From: Lophium mytilinum
Lineage: Eukaryota; Ascomycota; Dothideomycetes; Mytilinidiales; Mytilinidiaceae
DNA length: 64,000 nucleotides
Direction: 5' to 3'
NCBI GenBank assembly: GCA_010093605.1
Contig: MU004192.1
Coordinates: 1,696,584-1,760,583, forward strand
In this document: positions 22,544 through 32,483 of the stretch, in pieces
Layout: each line of letters opens with the position of its first letter
Numbering within the stretch: the stretch's first letter is position 1
Position numbers and translations under genes: made by a program
The notes under the pieces: model-generated
Seen by the model: the letters and a program-made list of their open reading frames with translations, nothing else
Databases searched by the model: none
Told to the model about the DNA's origin: nothing

Positions 22544-24260
22544 TCATTTCCCATTGGTTACAGCTTTCCCGGATCTCGTCTTGGTCATATGCAGCGCACC
22601 CAGATAGCCATAGAGCAAGCCCCGATTCATGGCAATACCGCTGTTATATCCTCCTCCCCAGTCGCGCCACGCCGCAGAGTTTCCAGTTGCATACAGACCT
22701 GGAACTGTTTTACCCGCCGCGTCAATGACATTGCCGTTGTTGTCAATCGGTAAGCCTGCCGTAGGCACGCCCATCGTCACACGCTCAAGTGGGACGGCGT
22801 AGAAAGGCCCTCTTTCAAGCTCGCCGAAACTAGGGTACTTGCGCGTGAAGTCTCCGGTCATAATGTGGCCCCATGGCACTTCTCCTCTGGCAAAATCAGG
22901 ATCCTTGCCTGTCTTGCAGAACCCGTTCCATCGATTCACGGTTGCTTCTAGACCTTCTGCATCAATGCCTACGGCTTCTGCTAATTCGCGCAAGCTGTTG
23001 GACTGGGTTGCCACGCCTTCAGGTACTGGTTGACCGGGGAATCCGGGAAGAAGATTGTGGTCGTCAACGAAATCTTGATCGAATATGATCCAGGCTGGCC
23101 AGTTTGGCGTCCCTTGCTCTTGTCCATCGAAACGGCCCACTTTGGTCGCAATATCGGGGTAGAAAGAGTCGTTTCCGAATCGAAGCCCCTTGTTGTTTAC
23201 GACGATCGTGTGAGGGTACCCAGGAGTATGTAGGCGGCTGGCCTGCCGTCCATATATGATCTCGCTCGGCACCTTGTAGCCGATGAAGATTGGTGACTGT
23301 GTGGGATTTCGACTTGGCATTGGAAGAACTCCTGCCTTGGAAGCCATGACTATGTGATCGCCAGTAATTGTTGGCATGGTCATGTTTCCTGCCTCTGGGA
23401 GAGCATCGAAGCTTTTAACAAAGTCTTTCCGCCACTTTCAGAAAATTAGTATGAGTGATGCGATTTTTCATATTGAAAACACTCACGTCGTAACCTCCTG
23501 TAGCCAGTGTCACCCCCAGGCGTGCCCGAATTCGATGCTCGCAGTCCGGAAGCTTCGCGACCACCCCAGTCACGACTCCATCTTCAATCACCAGCTCGGT
23601 GACTTCCGTGTCCGTGTGGATGTCAATGCCTAGCTTTAATGCTTGATACACCTGCGCGGAGGCCAATCCCGAGCCCGCACACCGTTCGTCTTTGGCAACA
23701 TGGCGTTGGATGCATGCCTTCATACTCTCTCCATTCCTAATCTGGGCTTTGATGAATTCGCCGGAGGTCGAATAGCTGTAATAAAATCCAAATGGGGATG
23801 TCATCACCTTGTCCTTCCATTCACCCAGCTTCTCGCTGGGAAACGGTTTGATTTCCAGGTATCGTCCTTCGACCGCGGATCCCTTCACTGCAGGATAGTA
23901 GTAGTCTGGCAAGTCTCTGACAACCTCGAGTTCGAGACCAATCTCGTCGGTGAAGAATTTAATGCTCTCCCGGCTCCGCTCGAAATATGCGTCGCGCATC
24001 TCAGGTGTGGAGTGTCCTTGGCCCAAATGGTCAATGTACGACTTCGCATCTTCGACTGAGTCTTTGATTCCAGCCTCCTCGGAAATGTGAGTGGGACCTG
24101 GCCAAAGCTGTCCAGATGAAAGAGCCGTTACACCTCCTAGAAGGTTGAACTTCTCGAGTACAATCACTTTTGCACCCTTTTTCGCGGCTGTAAGGGCTGC
24201 TCCCATACCGCCAATACCGGAGCCCACGACCACGACGTCGTATTCATTGTCCCAAGCCAT
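22544..24260 (-). CDS. FAD-dependent 3-ketosteroid dehydrogenase/fumarate reductase-like flavoprotein
   Basis: Two exons on the minus strand (24260-23487 and 23434-22544) give 554 aa. The N-terminal FAD site VVVVGSGIGGMGAALTAA is followed by VLEKFNLLGG and the SSGQLWPG turn, which are the usual start of the FAD_binding_2 family that includes 3-ketosteroid delta-1-dehydrogenase and fumarate-reductase flavoproteins. The C-terminus carries GLYATGNSAAWRDWGGGYN, the second FAD-binding block. Such enzymes introduce or remove a double bond next to a ring ketone. In this setting, with two BVMOs and SDRs, desaturation of a cyclic ketone is a reasonable guess, but the steroid specificity is not shown by sequence. 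It shares a divergent promoter with the MDR gene. Confidence 0.9.
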
Positions 24261-24865
24261 TTCAGCAAAGAGTGGGAAAAGTTAGAAGAGTGTGAGATCC
24301 GAAGCCAGCCTGACTGCCTGCGACAAAAAGCGGGAACTAGCGTACTATGCATGATTCTCATATAAGTTTCCACTTCGACTTTGGCTCGTGATGAAGTCGC
24401 CGCATGGCTGACATAATGTGTGAAAGCATTAGCGTGCACAACTTTATGTTATTATCCCCGGAACCGAAACGTCAATGCGCGATACGGGTTCCCCGCTAGA
24501 TTACCCCGCACACTATTTTGGTGTACTAGTATATCGGTTACCCAATTCTAACGTCCGCTGCTGGTGAGGACGAGCCGGCACGGATATCTGCAATCACAAC
24601 GGATGGATTACAACCATAATCCGTGCCGGATGTCAAGAATATGTAACACACGCTTTTCGGAGGAAGTCCAAAGCCGTTAAATCCTCCAATCTCCAGATCT
24701 GTAGGTCCCGCTTATCAAAGCTTCTATAGCGCTCTGGTGGCTTTCAAACCCCTGATAAGTCTTTCATCGCGTCAAGTTTCTGAAGGTCGTCTTTGCATGA
24801 GCATCAGGAATTCTCCGATATAGCCGTACTTCCCATCTCGTTCTTAGGTTTACTGAATTACTTTC
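24261..24865. promoter_or_regulatory. Divergent promoter region with inverted repeat
   Basis: Between the flavoprotein and MDR genes. It holds an 11-bp perfect inverted repeat, CCGGCACGGAT at 24575-24585 and ATCCGTGCCGG at 24619-24629, separated by 33 bp, plus ACCCCGCA at 24503-24510. The arms contain CGG half-sites, so a zinc-cluster dimer is a possible binder (inference). Confidence 0.55.
24575..24629. repeat. Inverted repeat, 11-bp arms
   Basis: The arms CCGGCACGGAT and ATCCGTGCCGG are exact reverse complements, with a 33-bp spacer. It lies about midway between two divergent start codons and is a good candidate operator. Related CGGCACGGA and CGTGCCGG words occur upstream of the second BVMO (32248) and of the first SDR (21119). 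Confidence 0.6.
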
Positions 24866-26020
24866 ATGGCTTTCCCAGCTCTCACTACTACTCAAATCAG
24901 CTTGGACACCCCAAATCTCGAGGACCCAGCAAAGAAGATGCCTAGTTGGTCCAACACTCCGAGCGGCACTATGGCCGCGAGCGTGCTCAGCGCGTTCTCT
25001 CTTCCTAAGCCTTCGGACTGCTTTACCTACGTCACGGACTACCCCAGGCCATCCCTGCCAAATAAGGACTGGGTTCTGGTTCGCGTCCATGCCGCAGGAC
25101 TGAATCGCGCCGAGCTGCGCGCAAGAAACCAAGAGCACGTCTCCAAGCTCGAGTTCGGCATGTTCATCGACGAATTCCACGAGAATCATCCCAAGATCAT
25201 AGGCGAGGAGTTCGTCGGAGAAGTCACAGAAGCCGGCACTGACAGCGGGTATAAAGTTGGCGACGTCGTTTGTGGATGGGCCTACGGCGGTGGTAAGCCC
25301 TACGACGGTGCTTATGCAGAGTACACCATCTGCCACAAGAAGCGATGCTGGCCGCTTCCAGACTCCGCCAGAAAGATTTCTTGGGAGGTTCTTGGAGCAG
25401 TGCCTATGGGTCTATGGACCGCATACGGCTCGATATTCCACGCCGGCCAGACGAAACCAGGCGACACTGTGTTCATTCACGGGGCTACTAGCAGCGTGGG
25501 CATATGGGGAATCTTGGTTTCCAAATCTGCGGGCTGCACTGTCGTTGCAAGCACGAGACAAGAAAGCAAGGTTCAAAAGTTGAAGGATGCAGGAGCCGAC
25601 CACGTTGTGCTCGAGAAAGACCTGCTAGCAGACCCAGGGCTGGTCAAGAAGCTAGTCCCCGGGGGTGCGAATACCATTCTGTCCATCGTTGGACTTCATA
25701 TGCTGAAGCCAATCGCTTTCCCCGCTTGTGCTATGTATGGCACGGTTGTTTCAATGGGTATTTTGGGCAAGGTGTGGTCGATTCCGGAGTTCAATGCGTC
25801 ATTCATTCCTACAACTCGCAAGTTGACTACATATACCACCTTGGACGAAGACTATGAACCTGCAAAAAAGGTCCTGGCGGACACTGTGGAGAAGATTCTG
25901 AGTGGTGAGTATAAGAGCGAGTGGTTCTTGGACAGTGTGTATGATTTGAAGGACGTTGGGAAGGCGCATGAGCGAATGGAAGCAAATGAAGCTTGTGGCA
26001 AGATAGTCTTGCGTTGTTAG
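24866..26020 (+). CDS. MDR-family quinone oxidoreductase / zinc-alcohol-dehydrogenase-like
   Basis: A single-exon gene of 384 codons. The GroES-like half includes VLVRVHAAGLNRAELRARN and the IIGEEFVGEV strand, and the Rossmann half has the glycine loop IHGATSSVG. The structural- and catalytic-zinc cysteine pattern of true alcohol dehydrogenases is absent, so a quinone or enone reductase using NADPH is more likely. The first ATG (24866) gives about 34 extra residues before the normal N-terminus; internal ATGs (MPSWSN, MAASVLSAF) are also possible starts. It has no intron, unlike most neighbours. It is divergent from the KstD-like flavoprotein gene, and an enone made by one could be reduced by the other. 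Confidence 0.9.
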   Translation: MAFPALTTTQISLDTPNLEDPAKKMPSWSNTPSGTMAASVLSAFSLPKPSDCFTYVTDYPRPSLPNKDWVLVRVHAAGLNRAELRARNQEHVSKLEFGMFIDEFHENHPKIIGEEFVGEVTEAGTDSGYKVGDVVCGWAYGGGKPYDGAYAEYTICHKKRCWPLPDSARKISWEVLGAVPMGLWTAYGSIFHAGQTKPGDTVFIHGATSSVGIWGILVSKSAGCTVVASTRQESKVQKLKDAGADHVVLEKDLLADPGLVKKLVPGGANTILSIVGLHMLKPIAFPACAMYGTVVSMGILGKVWSIPEFNASFIPTTRKLTTYTTLDEDYEPAKKVLADTVEKILSGEYKSEWFLDSVYDLKDVGKAHERMEANEACGKIVLRC

Positions 26021-26263
26021 TTGGATTATATAGTAGAAATTTTAGTCTATACCTCACTCGATTCACTTAAATAATTGCGACCCATGTCCTTTACACATCA
26101 AGCCAGGAAGTATAGTTTGGTAGTCTGTTCGTTTTTGAAACATGAAACTTCTTGCTCTGGCATCACCTTCAAGAACACACAGACATTTCAGATAGCAAAC
26201 GTCATTCCATTCTTCGGAGGCTTTTGGGATGAGATTATATCTACATCGTAGCTATGTGATAAC

Positions 26264-27130
26264 CTAGTGAAGCGCCATGACGTGACTGTAATCGGCTGTC
26301 GGATCCAATCCGTTCTTTGCATATTCTACCAGTATTTTGTCGAAATTTGGGAAAGTAGCCACCATAAACTTTTCTTGTCGAACGCCCTCCACGAAATCTG
26401 TCGCCGCTGCTGCTGGTGTGACTCCGTTGTCCTTGAAGTACTCTTGGATGGCATCGGTGAATGCTTTCGGTGCGTTTCCTCCTGTGAAGGCGGCGCCTGT
26501 CTTTGTAGCATCTGGATATATGACTGAAACCCCGATATTGTACTTTTGAAGACCTGCCTTCAAGGCCTGGCTCATGGAGATGTCACCCGCTTTGCAAACG
26601 TTGTAGGGCAGTCCGTACTCGGCATAACTTGCCGGTGGTGTGATTCCGTTCGGAGATGCTGTGTTGACAATCCATCCACTCTTCCGTTCGATCATTTTGG
26701 GAAGGAAAGCCTTCACGATGCGAAGATACCCCAAAACGCTGACATCTAGCGCCTTGCGGATGCCTTCGACGTCAATATCCTCGATACAGCCATTTGGGGC
26801 CCAGAAGGCGTTGTTGTACAGAATATCCGGGACACCAATTTCTTTGATAATCTTTTCACCCAGGTCCGCAACGCCTTGGTCGCTGGCTAGATCCACTGTG
26901 AACGAATATGCTTGAAACTGAGTGAGCCATGGAAACAAGTTCGACTTGATTTATTGCGTACCCGTATGGCCTTCTTTCTTCAAAGCATCAGCTGTCTCGT
27001 GTACCTTCTCTAAGACATCTAGCAAAACAATTCGCGCGCCGAATTTAGCAAACTCATAGGCAACAGCCTCTCCAATTCCACGTGCAGCTCCAGTCACCAC
27101 GATCAGATTGTCCTTGAAGTCTAAGACCAT
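26264..27130 (-). CDS. Short-chain dehydrogenase/reductase (second)
   Basis: Two exons on the minus strand (27130-26962 and 26910-26264) code for 271 aa. The cofactor motif TGAARGIGE, the NNAFWAPNG stretch in place of the usual NNAG, the serine in VNTASPNG and the catalytic YNVCK (Tyr-x3-Lys) are all present. The ATG at 27130 is the first true methionine; an upstream extension begins with GTG. The intron is 51 nt with a gtacgc donor and an aag acceptor. It should interconvert an alcohol and a ketone. It is divergent from the TRI12-like transporter gene, with a ~0.9-kb promoter region between. Confidence 0.92.
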
Positions 27131-28019
27131 GATGGCGCTAAGCACTGCGTGAAGGTCTGGATATGTTTACCTGAACTGTCGATAAGATAGCGCCTTGTGG
27201 AGATGATGAATGAATGTCTGAGACCGGCGTATAAAATATTGAGCGAATAAAAGCGAAAAGGATCGTTGCCCGATGTCACTTTGCAGATGCAATCTTCCCC
27301 CGGAGTATTTGGGGCGTTCAGTCGAGACTGGGGTCCGCAATACAGCTCCGCTTCGGGGTAATTAAGTACTTTGCATGCAGCCTTGTGAATTTTATACTCA
27401 GTTTTATTGATTTATGCAGAGAAGGAGTATCCGAGCCGATAGCTGCTATGCTAAATGCGATGCATGTGCCCCGGGCACCACGTCTAGGCCTCCCGCAGCC
27501 GGTAGCGGCAGATCAAGGCAAAACCAGCCCGGTCCTGGAAATTCTCGGTGAAAGGTAAACCTGTCGCGCGGCAATGCTGGCCTCGGAGCTGAGCGCATAC
27601 CGACAGTACGGCTGGATCCAAGACTTGAACCTGTCCGGCCCGCGGTTACGGTATTATCCGGCTGCATTCGTATCTCATGCCAGCGAGGCGTCTGTTGGGA
27701 AGGTACCTTGTCATACCAATTAGTCGAGTCAGCATGGATCTGATTGGGTGGCTTTCGTCTGTGTCCGCAAGGTTCCGCGTCTCGACCATCATTGCTATTT
27801 GCAATCAATTCCATGGGGCACTCGTGGCGTTTTGCGGGGAACTTGGGGAAAGCGCTTGGCTTGTCTGGGGAAGATACCGAAACGTCAACAAATCAATCCT
27901 TCCATCCATTTGTGCGCTTGCGGTATATAGCATAGACGCTAGTACTGCTGACTCCTGTGTCGAATCGACTATTATCTTACCTCTCCCCCGTGGTTTCGAT
28001 ATAACGATCAAACACAATT
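27131..28019. promoter_or_regulatory. Divergent promoter region, SDR / TRI12-like MFS
   Basis: 889 bp. It contains TGCGGGGA at 27833-27840 and the near-palindrome GTGCCCCGGGCAC at 27466-27478 (5-bp arms around CCG). CGG-rich words are frequent between 27460 and 27670. Confidence 0.4.
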
Positions 28020-30260
28020 ATGTCGATTTCGCCAACAGAAAAACAGACTCACAATATGACGGATGCTCATATCGAGAAAGTGGAGCATCCCACTCCTGAC
28101 GAGAGTGTGAGCCATGAGGATGAAACACCTTACAAGTTCACACTGGGCATGGGCTTTGCAATTGGGGTACGTAGCCGGAAGACTCACAGAGACTCATCGA
28201 TACTGACTATTTCAGTCGCTTATGCTTGGTTACATGGCGGCTGTATTTGCGATTCAAATGTCGGCTTCTGTTCTAACGCAAATCAACAACGATATTGGTA
28301 AGTTTGCGGCAAATTGAGACGTTTATTCCGAATCCTCTTCTCTGAGCTTCGTTCATGGCGTCGTAATCTGACTGTGACGATAGGACCAAGTACCTCGTTT
28401 GCGTGGCTGTCTACCAGTCAGGTTCTTCCAGTCGCGGTTCTAGGGCCTATGGCTGGACGACTGAGTGATATCTTCGGTCGACGAAATTTCATTCTTTTCG
28501 GAAACCTGTGTGGTCTCATCGGGTGCGCAATCTGTGCCACGGCACACAGCATTCCCGTAGCAATCGGTGGCGGCGTTTTTATTGGCGTTGCATCTACATT
28601 GCAGCAACTTGCGTGGACCGCCGTCGGTGAGATTGTCCCCAGGAAGGATCGAGGTCTTGCACTTGGTCTTTTCGAGATGTGCGCAGGTAAGTGAAATCGA
28701 TGAACCACCTTAAAATGATCGGAATCTAACGTGTTTCTGAAGTACCACCGGGAGCATTTGGTGCTATCATGGGTAAGTGACGAACATCTCTGAGGGTCTG
28801 TTTCTGAAAACTTACATTTTGCCCACAGGCTGCGCCATCGGAAAGTATAGTTCCTGGAGATGGGTTTACTGGGTCCCGTTCATCCTCAACACGTGTGGCC
28901 TCTTCGCCGTGTTCCTATTCTACCGACCGAAGAATCAGTGTGTAGAAGCTCTCCCGTGCCGTAGACTTCGCTAATCGTCCTAAGATACATCATTGAAGAA
29001 GGCAAGACCAGACGTCAAGAAATCTGGGATCTGGACTGGGTTGGCTTTTTCCTTTACGGAAATGGCTTGCTATTCCTGCTCCTTGGAATCTCATTTGGAG
29101 ACAACGTTTTCCCATGGTGAGCTCGACTCGTCTGCTGCACGTGATAGCGTCCGAAATGGCTAACAATTGCACAGGAAGTCTGCTGGTACAATCACCATGA
29201 TCGTCCTCGGAGTGGTTCTTCTCATCGCCTTTGGCCTATACGAGAAATTCTGGGATCAGATTTTCCCGCTTTTCCCGCCTGTGGTCGTGCACAAGATCCG
29301 CGGCGTCATTTTCGTCAATGTCGGCATCTTCCTCTTTGGTATGATGTACTACTCTGTGGCAGTTCTTTGGCCGCAATTGATCCAGGGCCTGTACACCACC
29401 GATCTTCTGAAAGTGGGTTGGTATGCGTCTGCACTTGGCATGACTGGTATCGTCTCATCGTTCATCACTGGTTTCGTGATGACTCGTTATGGACACGCTC
29501 GACTCATCTTCGCCACAATCATCGTTATCGGAACTATCGCTGCTGGATGCATGGCGATCAGTAAGTGCTACAAGAATACTCTCCAGTGATTCAGTACTAA
29601 TCATTCTCCCAGAGCCCCAATCCTCGACAGCATGTGTGATTCTGGTTGCGCTTCAAGGGTTGACTGTCGGCGGCGGTATGATTGTGTCCACTGCAATGAT
29701 TCAACTAGCTGTAGAGCACGAGTACATCGGCCTTGCTACCCAGATGGCCGTCACTGCCAGGAATGCCGGAGGCGCCGTCGGCACCGTTGTCTACACTGCG
29801 ATCTACACGGGCCAGATTAGGAAAAACATCAAGACAAGAGTGGCTCTTCCATTAGCCATGGCTGGAGTTGCTCCCACAAGCCTTCCTGCCGTGGTTGGAG
29901 CCCTTATGGGACAAGCTCCACCATCTGCTCTCGCGGTACTTTCCCCCGAGCAACTTGGCCTTGCTCTGGCAGGCCTAAGGCAAGCATTCATCCATTCTTT
30001 CCGTGTGGTGTTCCTAAGCTCTATCGCTTTCGGAGTTGTTGGAACTATTGCGGCGTGTTTGACGAAGGATGTTGACCAGTAAGATCCCCATCAACAAAGT
30101 TTCTCGAAGATATACTGACCATTACTACAGCCTCATGACCAACAAGGTGGAAATGACTCTTGACGAGGGCGCGAAATTCACCTCCAACAAGACCGACACT
30201 GGTGAAGGACATATCATTGGAATTGAAGAACAGAAGCTGCACACCAGGCACAGGGTTTAG
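28020..30260 (+). CDS. MFS transporter, TRI12-like (14 membrane segments)
   Basis: Nine exons: 28020-28166, 28216-28297, 28384-28686, 28743-28772, 28829-28937, 28985-29116, 29175-29560, 29613-30078 and 30131-30260, giving 594 aa. One exon is only 30 nt. The length and order of about 14 hydrophobic segments, the loop GRLSDIFGRRNF after the second, and the block VYWVPFILN fit the fungal trichothecene efflux pump (TRI12) and siderophore-transporter-like group. Start: the ATG at 28020 is first; one at 28056 (MTDAHIEK) is also possible. The long hydrophilic tail ends with the exon at 30131. It is probably a plasma-membrane pump for a pathway compound. It is divergent from the second SDR. Confidence 0.93.
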
Positions 30261-31219
30261 ATCACCGTTGCAAAGGGGTGGTCTGATGCGAAATGTTGGC
30301 CACTTGGCCTCTTTTCTGTCGCCTTTCCTGTTCAAATCGTCTGCTGTTTGGCCCTATGCTTTCAGTAGTCTTAACGATTACATGGTCAGCGGCGAGTGCG
30401 TTCAACGTACCGATATACCAAATAGTGTCGCTCGATCGCATATAGTAATCTCATAGTAATGCTTTGCCGCTTACTATTCAATTGAGCCACCGCATTGCTG
30501 GAATTGGATCCACTTGGCCTTCTGACGCCACTCAACTTTTTGGGGTCACATGTGATCACAGCCTCAAGTGGCTACAGCTTCATTGAGTGTTACCTTTTCT
30601 GGAAAGTGAGATGAGTGTCGTAAAAGGGTAGTACAGTGATCATGATGTACATGTATGTACACACTTCAATTCAACGACGTTGCTCTGAGCATGAAACCCG
30701 CATCTTCAAATTAGAATTCTAAGTAGACACACCTCTCCATCTTTATATATAGCCATATGCCAAGGATAGGTTCATTGAGAGTATTTAATCTGGTCTTCAT
30801 TTCCATATTTCGACACAAGTCGAACGATAATCATTCGGTGGTGTAGAGAACGGATATGCGGATGCTATCATGCTTGTGCCCGAAGTTATGTAGCATAGCG
30901 GCACCACAGCAATTGCCCATCCGGCGGGCTTGTGACTGGCCGACAACGTCGCCCCAAAGAACACCGAACTGTGCATCCGCCGGGAGTGCCGGTGACCAAT
31001 GCCCGGCTGCTGATTTGCGGTTATGCAGCACTCGGATATGTTGAAATGTAGCGCAAGCCGTTGAAGGCTGTAGTTCCTTCTTTCGCTCCTCTTTTGTCAA
31101 ATTCTCAGGCGACATTTTGCGCGTTTTACTCTGAATTAATTCTTTGCGCAATACCATTCCGCTAAAGCGATCCGCAAGTCACGCTCTCAAGACTCAATTC
31201 CCGGAACTTTCCAAGCAAA
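30261..31219. other. Intergenic between MFS and cytochrome b5
   Basis: About 960 bp without a recognised gene. A minus-strand ORF at 30831-31157 has no family resemblance. A TATA-rich stretch (TTTATATATAGCC, near 30741) and a CCGCCGGGAGTGCCGG cluster near 30977-30992 may belong to the promoter of the b5 gene. Confidence 0.35.
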
Positions 31220-31816
31220 ATGCCTAAGGATTACACGTATGCAGAGGTGTCAGATCACAACAGCCCTGGAGATGCGCTTCTAGTGATAGAAGGCAAGGTC
31301 TATGACATCTCAACCTTCGCCGAGGACCACCCGTATGGACATACCTCTCATACTCAATATCTCACACCAAAGACCCTTTGATTCATTGTTCTCGTTCATG
31401 AAGCTTTCCTTTGGGATGTAGCTCTTTCTTTCAGTGCCCCGCATGCGCTTTTGGACTCACTAATAACGCGGTCTCCAGGGGCGGCGAACCTATCATCTTG
31501 GACCAAGCGGGATCGGATGCAACAGAGGCTTTCAGAGATGTAGGACACAGCGATGACGCAAGAGCGATTCTGCGTACTTTGTTAGTTGGAATTTTGAGGC
31601 GCACTGTAAGGATCACTACATTGCGAAATCCCAAATCAAGTCGGCTTGCTAATTCAATTTGGCGCTCAGGCCGGAGACTCAGCAGGAGGCGCTGCGACCG
31701 TTCAGAAGACAAAGCCAGCCAGCACCAAATCCAGCTCTCTTCTTGGAGGGCCCGCGATCGGTCTCATAGTGCTTGCGGTAATCGGCATTCTATTAGCGCG
31801 AAAGTATCTGGCATAG
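31220..31816 (+). CDS. Small tail-anchored cytochrome b5
   Basis: Three exons (31220-31332, 31479-31605, 31670-31816) join in phase to only 128 aa, so no single long open frame marks this gene. It is an electron carrier. The haem-binding core is complete: HPGGEP with the first axial histidine (His37, split over intron 1) and VGHSDDA with the second (His61), with the [12 protein letters not shown] helix between them. A Gly/Ser/Thr/Lys-rich linker follows, then a single hydrophobic segment (about 104-124, [14 protein letters not shown]) ending RKYLA, which fits a C-terminal anchor in the ER membrane. The first intron (146 nt) is longer than usual. It sits next to the second BVMO and near the two P450s, to which it could pass electrons. 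Confidence 0.88.
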
Positions 31817-32483
31817 GGCGATGGTTCTGGTTATTGTTTTAGAGTACATTGAATTGAATGCAATCGGAATTCTGGGCCACTCTTCAAGCTTATATCCAGC
31901 CTTTGTGACTTTTCCAGAGTGCGTGAAGCCAGTGTCGGAATCCCAAGATAGAGAAACTAACCAAGTATGGAAGCTTTTCGAGCTCTGACTTTGCCCTATC
32001 GATAGTAATTGAAACTTTCGAAAGTGTGGGGGCGTCGTGATGAGATCCGGGGGATTTTGGACCCCACGCGATAGCTAGGTCTACTTGGACCCTCTCACGC
32101 CCGGAGCGGCTCAAGCCTTGCAAAATGCTATGCATATCTTATCACAAGGTTGTTCCATGCGGGCGTTTGTCCAGTCCAGATGCCTCGCTAACTCTTTTCC
32201 TCATCCGGTACTTTTCGGCACGTCACGGGAGTATCGGCTTGACCAGACGGCACGGAAGGAAACGATGCTTAGCTCCCCGCAACGGAGTCTCCATTCCCGA
32301 GCCCCAGACACCCCAGATTTTGGGCGCCGCTTAAGCTAGGTACACATGCTGGCGTGACAAGCTCGCCATCCCAGGACGCGTTCCGTAGCCGGGGGCGTAT
32401 ATGTAATCTCGAATTTCAATGCAGATCCAACCACAACTCTCAACTCATTCCTTTACACATTTTTGACAGTCTTGCAGCTCAGT
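31817..32483. promoter_or_regulatory. Upstream region of the second BVMO gene
   Basis: 667 bp. It contains CGGCACGGA at 32248-32256, like an arm of the 24.6-kb inverted repeat, and TCCCCGCA at 32274-32281 (shared TGCGGGG word). Confidence 0.4.

Noticed and set aside
30831-31157. Minus-strand frame upstream of the cytochrome b5 gene
   Set aside because: No family resemblance, and it covers the likely b5 promoter.
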